NCBI GenBank assembly: GCA_038087015.1
Contig: JASBNA010000035.1
Span: forward strand, 1-64,000
Source: Cerrena zonata
Taxonomy: Eukaryota; Basidiomycota; Agaricomycetes; Polyporales; Cerrenaceae
Direction of reading: 5' to 3'
Length of the DNA: 64,000 bases
Of this stretch, positions 47,084-61,008 are shown in pieces. Positions within the stretch are counted from its first letter, which is position 1, and every line of letters starts with the position of its first letter. Below the pieces are notes generated by a model. It made no database searches. It saw nothing but the letters and a program-made list of their open reading frames with translations, and was not told where the DNA came from. The position numbers and the translations under genes were made by a program.

Positions 47084-47602
47084 AGTCGTAAGAAATTCAA
47101 ACCTCAATTCAACCGTTAATGCCGTACACGAGATCACTACCAAGCCGTACAATGGAGCTAGAGCCATATCTGATCGATTCGCGACTCGAACACTTGACCG
47201 ATACGTATAGGGTAGAACTGTGTTGGGTTGTACCATTCGAACCGTTCGAAGTGCTCCTCTTCAAGCTTCTCAGCGATAGGGAGAGAAGGTGCGAGGGGGT
47301 AATGGGACCGGTGAAAGAAAACCACGTATCCAACGAGACATACCAAGGTGATACAAGTAATAGTATTCGAATGAAGCTCAAGATGCGGCCTGCCAACGTT
47401 CAAATTTCAATCGTCAGGATAAGCGAGTAACGCCCACTAGTTATCCACAGCTATTGAGAAGATCGTCGAGTCCCACCGAATCTCATACCAGTAACAATAG
47501 CAGACAAGCGACATCACAGAAATGTAATTAATAACATACACGGCAATCCAATCCAAAGTAGTACACAACGAACAAAGCAAAGAACAGCAACAAAAAAGAG
47601 AA

Positions 47603-50600
47603 CTAATGAAGATATTTCTCGTTCAACACATGTACTTCCCTAGCCAAGTACGGCCAATTCAAACACCTCGACAACTCGTACCTCAGTCTCTCCTCGTTCT
47701 CCCCCGCACGTTCCTTTGCAAGCTTTACTTCCCACCCAAGTAGGTTGTACAATAGCCTCATGTTCGGTTGAATGAGAACTGAGAGACGTCGAGAACGAAC
47801 AATGAGGTATGCGTCGACGAGAGGAAGGCTCAGATGTTTCATAACATACGCAATCTAAGAGGCAAACACATCAGTAACATCTAAGAAAAGAGCAAACGAT
47901 CGACTCACAGTAACGGTAGCACTCCTCGACACGCCCACTCGACAATGAACGAGTACCTTGCCACCTTCCGCCCTCGCACGATCAATCCAATTGCATATCG
48001 GTTCGAGCTGAGGCTCAAGCGTATCGATACCGTCATCGCACACACCCTTGATATCAAGAACTTTGATTCGACCTTCACGTTCTTCGATCCATAGTGAACC
48101 CTGCCCGCCCGGTCCCTTTCCTGGAACGAATTGGCACGCCGAAGAGGTATTGAATGTATGTGAGTGTTCGGCGGATGTCTGAGCATGTAGAGGAGGTGGT
48201 ACGAGGGCGCATTCGCCTACAGAGACGACATGTGTGATGCCGAGGGCGTGAAGCATGTAAACGTTCGACGCATGGTTCCTAACGCAAACTATCAGCGGAT
48301 GAAAGACGCAGCGAGAACAGAAAACACGTACAGATTTCCAAGGTACAGGAACGGTAAGACCCTACTAGGGAAACTACCGTCGAACCTCGGATCGTTGAAC
48401 CAAGCTTGATGATCAGCAAACGAAGGCAAAACACTCATCGTGCTCGCCCTCGGTCGTCTGTTCGCCATCTCCATCCCCATATTCATCCTAGTCATACTAC
48501 TCTCGGTCGGAATAGAACTGCTTACAGGTGTCGGTCGCTCGTCATTATCGCTCGATGTTCGTCCAAAGAACGCTGAAGGTGGAGGGATGGCAAACGAAAC
48601 GCTCTGCGCAGGAGGTCGTCCGATGGGTCTTTCACCGTTCGAAGCAGCCATCGCAGCTCCAAAGCTCGATCGTCCCCAACTTCCTCCAAAGCCATGATGC
48701 CGTTCCTTTTCCATCCGACTCTCGACTCGCTTCAATGACGCAACTTCGTTCTGATACACAAAGAAACTCCGTTTCTTTTCAATCTGAAGCTCTAGGTACG
48801 ATTCCGGGAGGCTAAGTCGCCTGTATGCCATGAGCAAACACAAGGCGAGCGACGACGACTCGGTGTAGCCATCAGCGGAATAAATGAGGATCTTGAGAGG
48901 TCGTGTACGAAGAGGTTGAACCGCGGGTGTCGATTGACGTTGATGAAGGTACGGTGGAATCATGTGTCGGGCTGTCAAAGACGGGACCTGAGAGAACTGC
49001 AGCGATGTCGATGGAGGCTGGCTATTCCAACTCGATGTCGAAGCAGGGTACGTCGCAGAAGTCGACCTCGTCCGCTGATACGAAGGAGCAGAGACGGGCA
49101 CGGATGACGATGAGGGTAAGAACGAAGATTGGAATGCACTAGGAGGGGGGAGTGAGCTGGGACCAAACCCAGCAGACGATGCACGGCGATGAGGCATCGA
49201 CTGACGTTGAGACCCATTCTCAGTCGTATGTGTGACGTGAGTGATCTCAAAAGCAAGCGGTTCAGAGACGGGTTTAATCAATGTCTCTAACCAGGTGATG
49301 AAGGGAAGCAAGCTCGGTGTATAGCTGACGGAGGAGGGGAACGACAAGTGTACAACGGAAGCAGCATTCGGGGGCGGACGTGGAGGAATGGTGACGGTCT
49401 CACCATGAGCAGTCGACTCTTCTACGCCGTCCATAGGAACATCCGAACTCGAACCTAGAGCCGCTGAAGGTTCGTCATGTTGATAATCCTGCTCGGTCTT
49501 TCTCAGACATCGCTCTACCCATAGTCTCTCGAGCATCGCGAGATGGTCCTCTACCGCTCGCATCTGAGCACTAGTCGGGAACGGAGCAAGATCGTCGCAT
49601 TCAATGCAGAGATCGTAGCCCATTCCCTGGGCGGGATCGTTTGACTTGAAGTCGAACGTCTCGTCCTCTTGCTCCATCTGATCGTCGTATGTATCCTCAT
49701 CCATCTGGTAATCCTCCTGATAGGTGGAATACGACGATGATGAGGAGGTTGAAGTAGAGTAATGATGATGTGAGGCTTTCTTGACTCTCCTGAGTCTCTT
49801 CATCTCTCTCCTCGCAATCGCAGCGGTGTCTTCGTCACTGGGTAGAGGGACGTCGCTAGCATTGCCCATGAAGATTTGGCCGAGGGACGGATCCCAGAGA
49901 CTCTTGGTCGTGCTCGCACTAATCTCGTGTAGTCTTTCTTCAGAGGCAGCAGACGAGGGAGGAGTGTCGTTACGAGAAGGTAAGTTGGCTGTGCGTCGGG
50001 GTGTCCGCACACAAGGATCGAGCGGGTGATCAGGCGGGAACGCGGTGTAGAGTTCAGAAGCCCTCGTCAAGTCTCTCATTTCCTCCTTTTCGCGTTGGGC
50101 AAAGTTGACGGTGTTGGCTCGGAAGAGCTTCTTCCGTGGTCGTCTCTCGTCATTGTCGACATGCGAATCGCTAGAAGTAGAGGCAGGGGAGGCGGGGTCA
50201 CCAACGGTATGTGCGTCGGTACCGTCGGTATGAGCATGAGGAGCGTTGACGTCCTCGACTCGAGCGACGAGATGCTCGAGGTGTTGGTAAATGTCTTCGG
50301 GTGAGGCATCGAGTACAAAGACGTTGTACTTTAACAACAGGTCGACTTCTGTCTGTTCCTCGGGTGTGAGTGGGAGTGATGAAGAGGATCGTCGGTCTGC
50401 AAATAGAAATTAGTAGAACGGACTTTGAAAGAGAGGACTGAAACATACGTTTCGGTCGAGGCGTGGCTCCATCAGCGACATCCTCCCAGTCTTCTTCGCC
50501 CCTGAGTTGACTGCGGATCCTTTCGACTCGGTCGTGGTACTTTTTCTCGACAGCGTCCTTGAATTTCTGGGCGAGTTGCTTGGCGGCTTCGATATTACCG

Positions 50601-51920
50601 GTTGGTGAATATACTACAATATCTGACAGGGTGGCAAATATCGGCTGTAGAGATGTGAGCAAAAGACAGCAAAACAAATGACAAAGCAACTCACCACCTG
50701 GGTACCGAAATTCCTCAAGCTGATACCGTCGGGAACCTTGAGATCAACAAATTCACCCTGTTCCCCAACACTCGAACTCGACTCGGATTCAATCTCCATC
50801 ATGTCATCTCTGATGGACCTCCCCATATATCTCCTGAGTCGATTATACGCGGACGATGACGGCTTGAGTAATTCCTGCGGTCGGAAGCTGGAGGTCAACA
50901 ACGGAGGGGGTAGAGGAGACTTGGGCGACCGAGCGTCGGTATTAATTCGAGGGGCATCGGAGTTTGAAGGTACGAATAACGGAGGGGTGGAGAGTTCGGG
51001 GGAGGGTGGAATAGAAGTGTTGGGCGTTGTGGGAGAGGGCAGGGACGAAACGTCCGAGTAGGTAGTTGAAGTCGATGCCGTAGAGGCATGAGAAGGGCGG
51101 CGGTCGCGAGTATCGTGGTGAGTACGCTCTGGAAATAGGTGTGAGCGTAGTTCAGGCAAGGGAGAACGGAAGAGACGGGAATAAGCGCATACAAGCAAAG
51201 ACAAGACGTACCAAAAACAGGGTGCATATGAGTCTCGTTGCCACTCAACTCTTTGACACTCGGGTTTGGAACCTTGACAAGAGGACCGCTAAGAGTAGGG
51301 TCGTCGATTATTTCCTGAACGTCGTCGATGTCCATGTCCAAGGTCGAGTTTGAGCACATGCCAGCCATTGCAGAGTAATCATCACAAGGATCGAGGTCAT
51401 CCTCGCTGTCTTCAGAAGAAGAGGACTCGTCATAGTCGTCAGAGGAGAGTTCGTGAGGAGAGACAGAAGGAGAGGACGGGTCAGGGGCGGCGACCCATAC
51501 GAGGCCTCTGAACCTGGGGATTTCGGGGTAGATGCGACCTTTGGTAGCCTTACCCTCTGCACCGTCCTCTGTGACGGGAGTGTGGTTCTCTTTCCAGGGA
51601 GCGTTTACAGCGTTGGCAAAGAATGCGTTCTGTGCAAGGTTATTGCCTTCGAGACCGTGCAAGAATGGGAATATAACGCTATCTGGAGCATGGCTTGTGA
51701 GATAGCTTAGATGAATGTCGCGGAATTGAGCGGCCGAGATGGCACGAATGGGAGAGTGGGGTGGTGGTCGTTGAGATGTTACAGCAAGAGAGTCGAGGAA
51801 AGAGTCGTGATGAGCAACGCCATGAACGGCGGTATGAGCAGAGTCGTCGATTGGGGTTGTTGGTGCGAGAGAGATGCAAGTCGAGGTGGTTGGATGAGGG
51901 TCTATGTCGGGAGCGGACAT
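47603..51920 (-). CDS. PPS1: PPS1-like dual-specificity protein phosphatase
   Basis: Six exons (51212-51920, 50695-51128, 50449-50644, 48332-50396, 47909-48278, 47603-47854) total 4,026 nt or 1,341 residues. The catalytic signature is VHCRVGVSRSATVT, the CX5R loop of cysteine phosphatases, with IKVLDIKGVCDDGID before it carrying the general-acid Asp region, and AYLIVRSRRLSVLIQPN after it. The N-terminal SVIFPFLHGLEGNN fits the conserved front part of the PPS1 family. Long Ser/Pro-rich inserts make it larger than the yeast protein. PPS1 in yeast acts on Tyr/Thr phosphates in S-phase control. The last intron interrupts the codons just after the signature. It is the clearest core gene in the window. 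Confidence 0.9.
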
Positions 51921-54900
51921 GGTAGTGGTAAGAGGACAAGAGATGTTCGTGATCTAATAAGAGTCGTGCAAAGGTCGTAAGCGAGGATGGTGATGGTAGT
52001 GGACAGAAAGAGAGGCAAGGTGTCTGGATTGCTTCTGTGCTTGACCCAGGCACGCAATCTCGACAGCCAATTTCCTTGCTGATTCTGATGCTTCGTCTGC
52101 TGTCACCAACGTCGGCGATGGATGTTGAGCAAGTGTTGGGTGGTTGGACGTCGAGGTCGGTGCAGTCGCGAGTCGATTAACGTTCACCTCCGCGTCCAGA
52201 CCCAAGGCGCGGCGCATCATCCCAAAAGGGAAAAGTCTCCCCGAACCATCCAGCGTGACCCCCAATCTGAGATCGACCGTGATAGACCTTGACCAATCGC
52301 CGGCCTCGTTGCTTATCTGCTCGACGCCACAACCTCCTCTTCCGTTCTCCTCATCTTCTTCCGCTCTCTTCCTCGCAATCTCTCCCTTTTCTCCGCCGTC
52401 CTCCTCCTCATTTCCCCCTTCATCTGCACCTGCACTGCTCCTCGACAGCCCAGGACGAAGAAAGAAGGTTTTCGAAGCTTTGGGTGTCGGATGTTCTGAA
52501 TCCCACCTGGCCTTCGCTCTCCCACGACAGAACCCATGATCAGCCCTCCCATTCATTCCTCCTCTCATCCTCGCCCCTCGCAACCGCCATCTAGATCCTC
52601 TTCTCTAACCCTCTTGCCTTTTTCGATCCGCTACTCCCCCACGCCTCCATCACATTCTCTCCTTCATTATCCCTCCTTTCCTCTCCCTCGGGCCCTCTTA
52701 TCCTTTTCTGGCCCTAGCTCTCACTCCTGATCCACCGTCCAAGACGCTTCTCTCTTCTCGCCTCTCTCACGTCTGCAGACATGTGAGCCCTGTCGACGAC
52801 GCTGCAGATGGTGGCACTCTCCGCTTGACCTCATCAACACTGCTTTCCATTCAACTCTCTTCACCATCTGCCCTCTCGTCTTCGGGATTCTTTCAATCCA
52901 AGCAATCCAATCTCTCCTCAAACTTTACCTCTCTTTTCTCTCCTCCCGCCCGAAGATCACTGCGCACAATCTATCCCCCTTTGGCCATCCTCTCAACTCT
53001 CCTATTCCTGTCTCAGATCCCCTTCTTGTACACTTATCGCTCCTCGTCTAATAATGCCCCTTCTCAATCGCCCACCCATTCACTTCATTTCAAATCTCTT
53101 ACGGCCCACGAATCCTCTATCGCAGTCGAGACCCTCTTTATTTACATCCACGATGACGCCAATTCGCTTCATCTATCTCTCATCTCACAGGCTCACAATA
53201 GATATCAGGGCCTTCCCTGCTTCCAGTCTGTCAACGTCGTGCCTCGTCCCAACATTTGCACTGGTACTACCACCTCCTTCTGCTGTACACCCCTCCCGCA
53301 GCAATCGCTTCTTCTTCCTTTTCATCACATTTCAACCGCTCATCTCATATACGTCACACCTCATCCATCCACAACTCCCTTTGTTTACCGACGATCCCGC
53401 CGGCCCAACTACATTTTTCAAATTCTCCGACTTTGCAAACTCCCTCTAGGTACGCGCAAACTCAAAACCCCGTCATCTTTTACCAACCGCAACTTTCCTA
53501 TCTCTATTAATACTCCGTCACCTGCACCTCATTGCACCGATACCGTACATCCTCACCGTTACCCTTCTCCAGGTCCAATTCCTTCTCCCTTTCGAACATC
53601 TCTCTCTTCACACTCACAAACCTCCCACTCGGCGAGATTCAATACCATCCGGCTCTTTTTTTCCAATCATCCCCGGTGGTGCACCGTGGTAGCCCGTGGT
53701 ACTCTGTGGTGGTGCTCTTCGGCTCACCTCTCTCCCCGCTCCTGCTTCTTTCGCAAAACTCAATTGTCTGATGCAAGATGCTCCGGACGAACCATGCAGT
53801 TGGTTTTCCCGAGTCATTAGACACCTTGGGCAGGTGATATAGTTTCCTCTGTGTTGTCTTGTTCGTTGCCATTCCGCTGAAACACTGACAGCCAACGTAG
53901 ACAGCTGAGCGATGGAACCTCGGATTAGCGGTGCCAATCTCTCGTTTCCTATTTAAACACCACTGACACTAGTGTGTCTCGTGCAAAGTCAGATATAGCT
54001 TATTTGCCTGCTGTCATCTCGGCGAGAGAAGGCAATCTCGTCAGCGGAGACTATGCCTCAAGCGCGAGGCTCACTCCATCTCTTGCTCACCGGTCGTCGG
54101 TCGTACCAACCAATAACCAACTACTTGACCTGAAACGCTGAAATACTACATCATAACCATAAACCAAGCTAGGACAAACGATACGCCGTCTAGAATCACA
54201 GCGTCTCACTACACCACCTCTATCGCCTTCCCTAATTCTCGAAGCAAACCTCCCTCCACCCCATCATATCATATTGCACCACCCACCATCCAAGGCACGT
54301 ATCTTGGTGTTCCGACTCCAAGATCTACATTCCAAGTTCTGGTACCTTCGGGCTCGGACACCATTTCCACTACTTCGTTCATTAGCTGGAGTTCGGGGGC
54401 GCGGATTCTATAAACTCTATACGGTTCTTATCACGAGTTTCACCACCTTCAAGTCCTGGTTCGCGCTCTAGAACACCCTATCTTCATCTCCCTGTCCTGC
54501 GACTTAGCCTCCAAACCAGCCAAGATTCAAAATACCGCTCGGAACCTAATACACTCGTCGCCAGAAGACACGGCATATCACCTTGGCACATTATATCAAA
54601 AACACGAGTACATCCTAGGACGCAACCTTATATCCCCTACTTTAAATTCTCTAATACCCCGACTCTTTTCCAGAACATACCATCGTATTCTATCCCTCGC
54701 CACCGGAGAACACCTTGGCCTAATATCATACCTTCGGACATACCCACATCTCATTATCTCGTGTTCTAGTTCTACCGCATCAGTCCCCCGCCTCGCTTTC
54801 GAAGTCTGATCTAATAATCCCTTGCGTACCTTGCACTCAGGACACTGTATCGTACTCTGTACCTTGTACCTACAGTATATCCCCGTTTAACCACATTCAC

Positions 54901-57205
54901 TTCTCTCTCCTCATACCCTCGTGCTCGTCGCCCACCTCCCAAAGCCCAGACCCCAACTAGCCAACCCACCTCATCAACAGCGTCACCACAACCCCCAATA
55001 AGGTCTATCTCCCTACCTCCCCATCACCATCTGCATCCAGACCCCCCAGCTGCGGACTTCGATTTTCGGTCTCTAACCACCCAAATCAAAAATCGGACTC
55101 GCCGTGAACCCAGACTGCTCTACCTCGATCCTAGGTTATGCTCAATTGACGATGAAGACGTCGATTAGAAAATTCTCGAAAATGAGAATACACACGCGGA
55201 AGATATATCTCATTTGAGTCCGAGTCCTTTCTCGTCGAAAGGTGCGGCTGTCGCCGTGGCATTTGATTGTTTCGTGCGAGCTGTAAGTAGGGACTCTTCG
55301 ACACACACGGATGAAGCAAGTGTGACTTGGTAGAGGTACATACGAAATTTGTTTCAAGAACGTCCTTCCGGAGCCGTCCCCTATTGGATTTTCGTCCCAT
55401 TTCAATCTCGTTGTTTCGTGGGGGTGTGTAATTCAAAACGGTCCAACTAACCAAACCTCTTTTTTCCCGCCTTGTAAGGATGTAGTTGCAAGACGGGAGA
55501 AACCGAGGTTACTCTAAAAGGCAAACCCAACACTATCCCTCACGAAAAAACGACTATCCTCATATCCATTCTTTCCTCACGCAGTACATCCTTAAAATCC
55601 CGACCCTTATCCTCATCCTCGACCAGATTACCACTGGGATTGCAATAAACACCAATCTATACACCGCGTGCAACCTCTACAGAGAAGTTTGTTGTAACTA
55701 GCGTAGTAGGAGCAGTCCTCGCAATTCGATTCACTCCTTGAGACGGATCGGTCGGAGAGCATGCAATATAGCGACTGATACTCGGGGTATGGGTGTGTGC
55801 CCACTCGAGCTACTACTCCGAGTCATGTCTAAATCACTGTCCACGTAGGGCATTATCTCTGTATTCGTTACCTTGGCGTCCCTTTCCGGTTCAGGCGAGG
55901 TCGTGTCACCTTCTCAATCAATACAAATACTTTCACCTACAACGATGTAATTCAACAAGAAGGGAATATAAGAATTCACAAAGACGTTTTAACGAAAAAT
56001 TGAGATTGGTATCCAACTTCAATGGCTTAGACTAAGTTACCACGTGTCGTTTCAGGAATCAAATTCAACGAAAAATAGTCACTAAGAACTGTCGTAATGT
56101 TTATGGAAGATTGTTGTGCGCCTCGTATTACATTCTAGAATAGCAGCAAAGCACCTGCGAGTCGCAGCATACACGGCGGAGCGATTTTAACGACTTGCCT
56201 AAATTTGACTCTCATCCTAAAGATTTCCACAACCCCCTTTTATTGGAAGCAAGAGGGAAAAAAGGAAGTTTATTGCAACTTCGACGGAGCAGAAGAAACT
56301 CCAAGTTGAACCTATACGGTTGCTATAAAAGGAGAGTGGTCGTTTTTGCTTTTTTGGCGCTTCCTTCGCACACGTTTTACAGTGAACAGTGACTCGATGA
56401 GTCTCTGTGACTTTCGCACATCCACATTTCGAAGATCCGGTCGGAAACTGCTTTGGCTGAAGTATTGTATCTGGACTCCCTTGAACGATACTAGACGATA
56501 ATATGCATGTGTATGAGCTTCGATGCAAGCTACGATATCCGGTGCGACCCTTCGAAGGGACGGCACAATTCTCTAGGGCCATTGGAGTCCTCCCATTCCC
56601 TATATGACGGTTGGCTATAACAGAGCCACTCTATTCTTATCGTTTTAGTAATTGATCACGATTAAAGACGTTGACAGGACAGACGTACTGGTCCTCGTGG
56701 ACTACTGCATGTTCACGTTCGACTGTTCTGCCCATCTCGATACGAGTCAGACTTGAGCTCTCGTTTTCTAATCGTGATCCATACAGCTCGGATCGCGTTC
56801 TTGTCTCACTCGCTGCTTCCGACATTAGATATTGTCATTGGTCGCTCGGAAGTTTTGTCCTCTCAACGTATGAATCGGATCTGGTACGGAAACCTGCTCT
56901 ACGTGCCCTCAACCAGTTATGCCTACCTACGACAAGTCCGAATTACTTTCAGTCTCGCGCTCGGCTACTATTCAATTCAGGTGATAGCTGGCGTTGGCAC
57001 ACGCCCTACCACGTATAGGTCTTGGTGTACATGAGCGATATTGGGGACAGCGATTCTCACGGAACACGCCCAATAAGTAATAGGACCCTGAATGGATTCG
57101 AAACTGCGCTGACAGTGGCGTCGCGAGCGAGCAACAGGCTACTCAGGTCTATAGCTATAAATGCTCAACGTATGCAGGTCGCATCGCCGTGCTATCTTTC
57201 GTCCA
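51921..57205. other. Long stretch without a supportable gene
   Basis: Between 51954 and 53820 both strands carry open stretches (209 codons on minus, 345 codons on plus). The plus strand is strongly pyrimidine-rich and the translations are Ser/Pro/His strings, so I do not call genes. From 53821 to 57205 I see only short ORFs, some TATTTAA-like words and no recognisable family. Confidence 0.5.
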
Positions 57206-58396
57206 ATGGTCAATGATGCTGAGAACATACTCTCCCTTCAGCTCGGGTTTGAACTCTTAGCGGCTAGATATTTATTTGTTGCTGTCGCCACTGTTAGTAT
57301 AGTGCAAAATTTCTTTCTTCTTCATCCCTTGCGTAGTGTATCTGACATCTTTCTAGACATGGTTATGGGACTTGTTAGTTTCTCTCGCAGATGATATCCG
57401 TATGGTGGAAAAATGCGGAGTACAACTGCCTGACATTATTTATATTCTCTCTCGGTATGAAGAATCAAAACACGTGTACAGCTCAACCGGACTGATCGAT
57501 GTTTATTACGAATAGAATATCAACATGTGCATATGTCCTCCTAGCAGTATTCTTCATTGGTAAGACTTCCAGAAGTTAATGAGTTTCGTGAAACTGATCT
57601 TTTCCATAAAGCAACACCGATCTCAAGTTGTCAAGCCATGGTGAACTCTATAGGGTGGTTCGCCGCTTTCTCTGTGGCGTTCAACAACATCCTCTTCCTT
57701 ATCAGAATTAGAGGTGTTTATTTTCGTGCACCTTACGTATCGGTTGCATTCTTAACACTCTGGCTTACGACCCTCGCGACTTTCACTGCACCATTCTCAT
57801 TCACCGCTCTCACCATAACCCCAACTGCATATTGCGCTGTCGTAAAGATTGAAAGGCTCGTGACAGCTGGCGTTGTTGCAACCGCCGTGTACGATACCGC
57901 TGTCTTCGTTGCGATTTCGATTCGCCTGGTCTCGTTCTGCGTTGGCAATTCCTGGAGAGAGAAGTTACGAAATTTTATGGAATCCAAGGATTTGGCAGCT
58001 GTATCCAATCTTCTATGGTCAACAGGATTACTGTACTACATGTAAGTGCTGTTTCGACCTGAGTTCACTATGATGTTCTGAAATAAAACTAGACCCGTAA
58101 TTGCAGTCAATATATTCAGTATGACAATCCTCTTCATGCCGTCGCTAGCGGTCACCTATCGATCTATGTGTCCAATTCCCGAGATTGCTTTGCAGAACAT
58201 CATGGCCTGCCGCGTTTATCGAGATCTCAAGCTGGGATTCCTTTACGATGACCCAGCGGACATTCCCACCCAACAAACCTTCTCCATTGAGTTTGCGTCA
58301 CCTCCCAGCCAACCTGACGGAAACTTCGAGCGGGAAGATCCACCTATTGGAGACATAAGTCGGAGAAGCTCTAATGTTCACTATATGGGATCGTAG
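57206..58396 (+). CDS. DUF6533-type seven-helix membrane protein, copy A
   Basis: Five exons (57206-57292, 57357-57454, 57516-57559, 57612-58041, 58093-58396) give 320 residues. It has the family's features: FELLAARYLFVAV in helix 1, TWLWDLLVSLADDIRMVEKCG at the conserved DDIRMV motif, then helices around IGWFAAFSVAFNNILFLIRIRGVY, VSVAFLTLWLTTLATF, FSFTALTITPTAYC, and ATAVYDTAVFVAISIRLVSF, ending with NIMACRVYRDLKLG. These plasma-membrane or endomembrane proteins are greatly expanded in agaricomycetes and have no known function. Exon lengths 98, 44 and 430 are the same as in copy B. Confidence 0.88.
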
Positions 58397-59354
58397 CGAG
58401 TATGATGTGATCATGCGAACGAGTAAGTCGCGTAACACCATCAACGGTATTTAGCTTAATAAACACCTACTAACTGTGTTTCTTTAGTATTTTATGAAGC
58501 GATATAGAACCCCCTTCCTCCGGGGGTGTCTATCAACTTAACTGACGATCTGTACGTGTCTTCTACAGATCCTAATATAAAGATACTAATTCGTCCTTAA
58601 CGGCTCAGTTTGCGGAAAGGGTCTTGTCAGATATGTTTTGCAGTAACCATCTGCGAGTAGACGTACATTGATTAGAATCACAGTTACAGTTACAAGTACG
58701 CCGGTTATTTAAGAGGCGCTTTCACACTTCGATCTGTTGCCAAGACTATATCATGTACGTACTTGTCCTTCTCAGATGACCTAGGGGTCCTGAACACGTC
58801 CCTAGAGTGTTCTATCGCTCTACCTGTGTATCCTATCCAAACTGACCATCAAACTAGCCTACTAGCCACCTTATGTATACGTCGACATCCATGACTAACT
58901 ATGACCATCAACGAATGTGACAGATGGCCGCGCTTGTCCGTATGATGCTACTAGCTCCCTTGATTCGCTCTCAGGCCATCTTCGGCCTGGTTTCACCCCC
59001 ACACCAAATCTACTACTCTACTATCCCAGAAAACCGGCAGTCTCTTGATCTATTGTTGTGCTGTAACTCCACTAGCCGAAGTTCTGCAAGCCTTGGCCCT
59101 GTCGAGCTTTCAACCCTTACTAAATGGTACCAGGCTCTCCATTGCGGATCAGATATGGAAGCACCTCCGAGTTCGGAGCTTGTTTTTGCATCGCCGATGT
59201 GCCTCCTACGAGTGATTAGCTCTACGTGGCCCTATTGAAATACTCTTGCTAGTTCGCTATCGCCTTGGACTTCCTTGTGTTTATTTAACGATGGGTATCC
59301 ATGCGTGCACACCTAGGCCTTATTGCAAGTAAGCACACTGAGTTTGTCGTTTAT

Positions 59355-59440
59355 AATGGATCACTGTACCATGTAAGCACTGATTGACGAGTTTCGTACA
59401 AACGCATGTTTTGACAGTTGCAGTCCTAGATCAAGCCACA
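59355..59440 (+). pseudogene. Short relic of a DUF6533 gene
   Basis: 'ggatcactgtaccatgtaag' resembles the exon 4/intron 4 junction of copy A ('ggattactgtactacatgtaag'), and 'acagttgcagtc' further on resembles the following exon. The remainder of 58397-59531 holds no gene. The relic suggests a third, lost copy. Confidence 0.35.
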
Positions 59441-59531
59441 ATCCTGTTTGCAAATAACGGAGCGCGATGTTCATAATATATAGATGCTTGAGTCAACGTC
59501 TTCGTGGGGAAGTCCAGCTTCTCTTTCGACG

Positions 59532-60700
59532 ATGAATGCCACCGACGACCCGTTTCTCTACCTGCCCCACCATCTCAGTCTTGAACTTCTAGCAGCGAGG
59601 TACCTATTCATCGCTGTTGCAGCTGTTAGTGCTCCTACCCACTCCCGTTGTATCAAAGGGTTAATCTTACAGACACAGTCATGGCTATGGGATTGCCTCC
59701 TGTCTCTTTCGGACGACATCCGGATGGTGGAGAAATGTGGCTTCAAACTGCCTGACATGGTTTATTTCTCGTCTCGGTACGAGACTTTCTTTCAATGTCT
59801 CTATCAGTATGAGGAACTGACAAGTTCCTCTTTCAATAGTGTCTTAACCTGCGCATATATCATCTTGGCCGTTCTATTCATTGGTAAGTCATCGATTAAT
59901 TTACAAGCTCAACATGATGATCTTATTTGAATAAGCAACACCAATCTCCCACTGTCACTCGATGGTCAAAGCTATTGGTTGGACTGCCTCTTTTTCCGTA
60001 GCCTTCAACAATATCCTCTTCTTCATCCGAGTGCGAGGAGTATATTATCGTGAACGTCGGGTCTGTATGGGCTTTCTAGTCCTCTGGTTCATAACCCTCT
60101 CAACCTTCACGGCACCCTTTTCGTTCACAGCTGCTAACATAGCAACCACGTCTTACTGTGTCGTCGCAGAGGTCGATACCTTCGTAGCCTCTGGCGTTGT
60201 TGGAACCGCCCTATATGACACAGTGGTCTTCCTTGCCATTTCATATCGACTCGTATCCATCTCTATCGGCAGATCTTGGACAGACAAACTACGAAACTTT
60301 GTGCAGTCAAAAGATCTTGCTGCCGTGTCATATATCCTTTGGTCAACAGGATTATTCTATTACATGTAAGTACTCTATTATATAATGCACCTCGCAATGT
60401 TTTTAAAAAACATGTAGCCCTGTGATTACTATGAACGTCTTCAGTTTGATCATTCTCCTCATGCCTTCTGTGCCAATGACATACAAGTCAATGTGTCCTA
60501 TTCCGGAGATCGTTCTGCAGAACATCCTGACCTGTCGTGTCTTCCGAGACCTCAAACTCGGTTACATCTACAATGATCCGGCAAATGTCCCCACCCAGCA
60601 AACGTTGTCAATTCAATTTGCTCATCGCGCCAGGGGCGGAGAATACATCGACACGGAAGAGGCCCTTAATAGTGTCACAACGGAGGAGGAATCTTTTTAG
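59532..60700 (+). CDS. DUF6533-type seven-helix membrane protein, copy B
   Basis: Five exons (59532-59624, 59679-59776, 59840-59883, 59936-60365, 60418-60700) give 315 residues. An upstream in-frame ATG at 59484 would add 16 residues. It is collinear with copy A: SLELLAARYLFIAVAA, SWLWDCLLSLSDDIRMVEKCG, IGWTASFSVAFNNILFFIRVRGVY, SYCVVAEVDTFVASGVVGTALYD and NILTCRVFRDLKLGYIY. The acidic C-terminus (TEEALNSVTTEEESF) differs from copy A. The two form a tandem duplicate in the same orientation, 1.1 kb apart. Confidence 0.9.
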
Positions 60701-60956
60701 TGATAGTGAAAGATGTCGTAGCTCGTGATATGCAAGAATCTAGTATCGTTTGAATTGTACTAGAGAGCTCGTTGGTTTGTTTCTTCGTAGATTCCTTGAT
60801 CAACTTATGCACCTCGTAGTAGAGAACTGACATTCAAGTGTTATATATTCTCAAGCAGAGCTTCCCTTAATAGACTACGAAGTGTGTAGCTGTGGAGTGG
60901 AGTTTCGGATAGTGACCTTTAGGGCGAGTCGGCGGCTGACCGACGGCTGACACTCT

Positions 60957-60965
60957 TATTTAAAG
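60957..60965 (+). promoter_or_regulatory. TATA-like element
   Basis: TATTTAAAG lies 44-52 bp upstream of the ATG at 61009. The position suits a core promoter with a short leader. Confidence 0.45.
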
Positions 60966-61008
60966 TACAAGTAGAAAACCGGCAGCCTTGCAACACACTG
61001 TCACTAAC

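Noticed and set aside
51954..53820. Open frames of 209 (minus) and 345 (plus) codons
   Set aside because: Strong pyrimidine bias, overlapping open frames and Ser/Pro/His strings without a recognisable domain. They are more likely promoter or leader DNA of neighbours.
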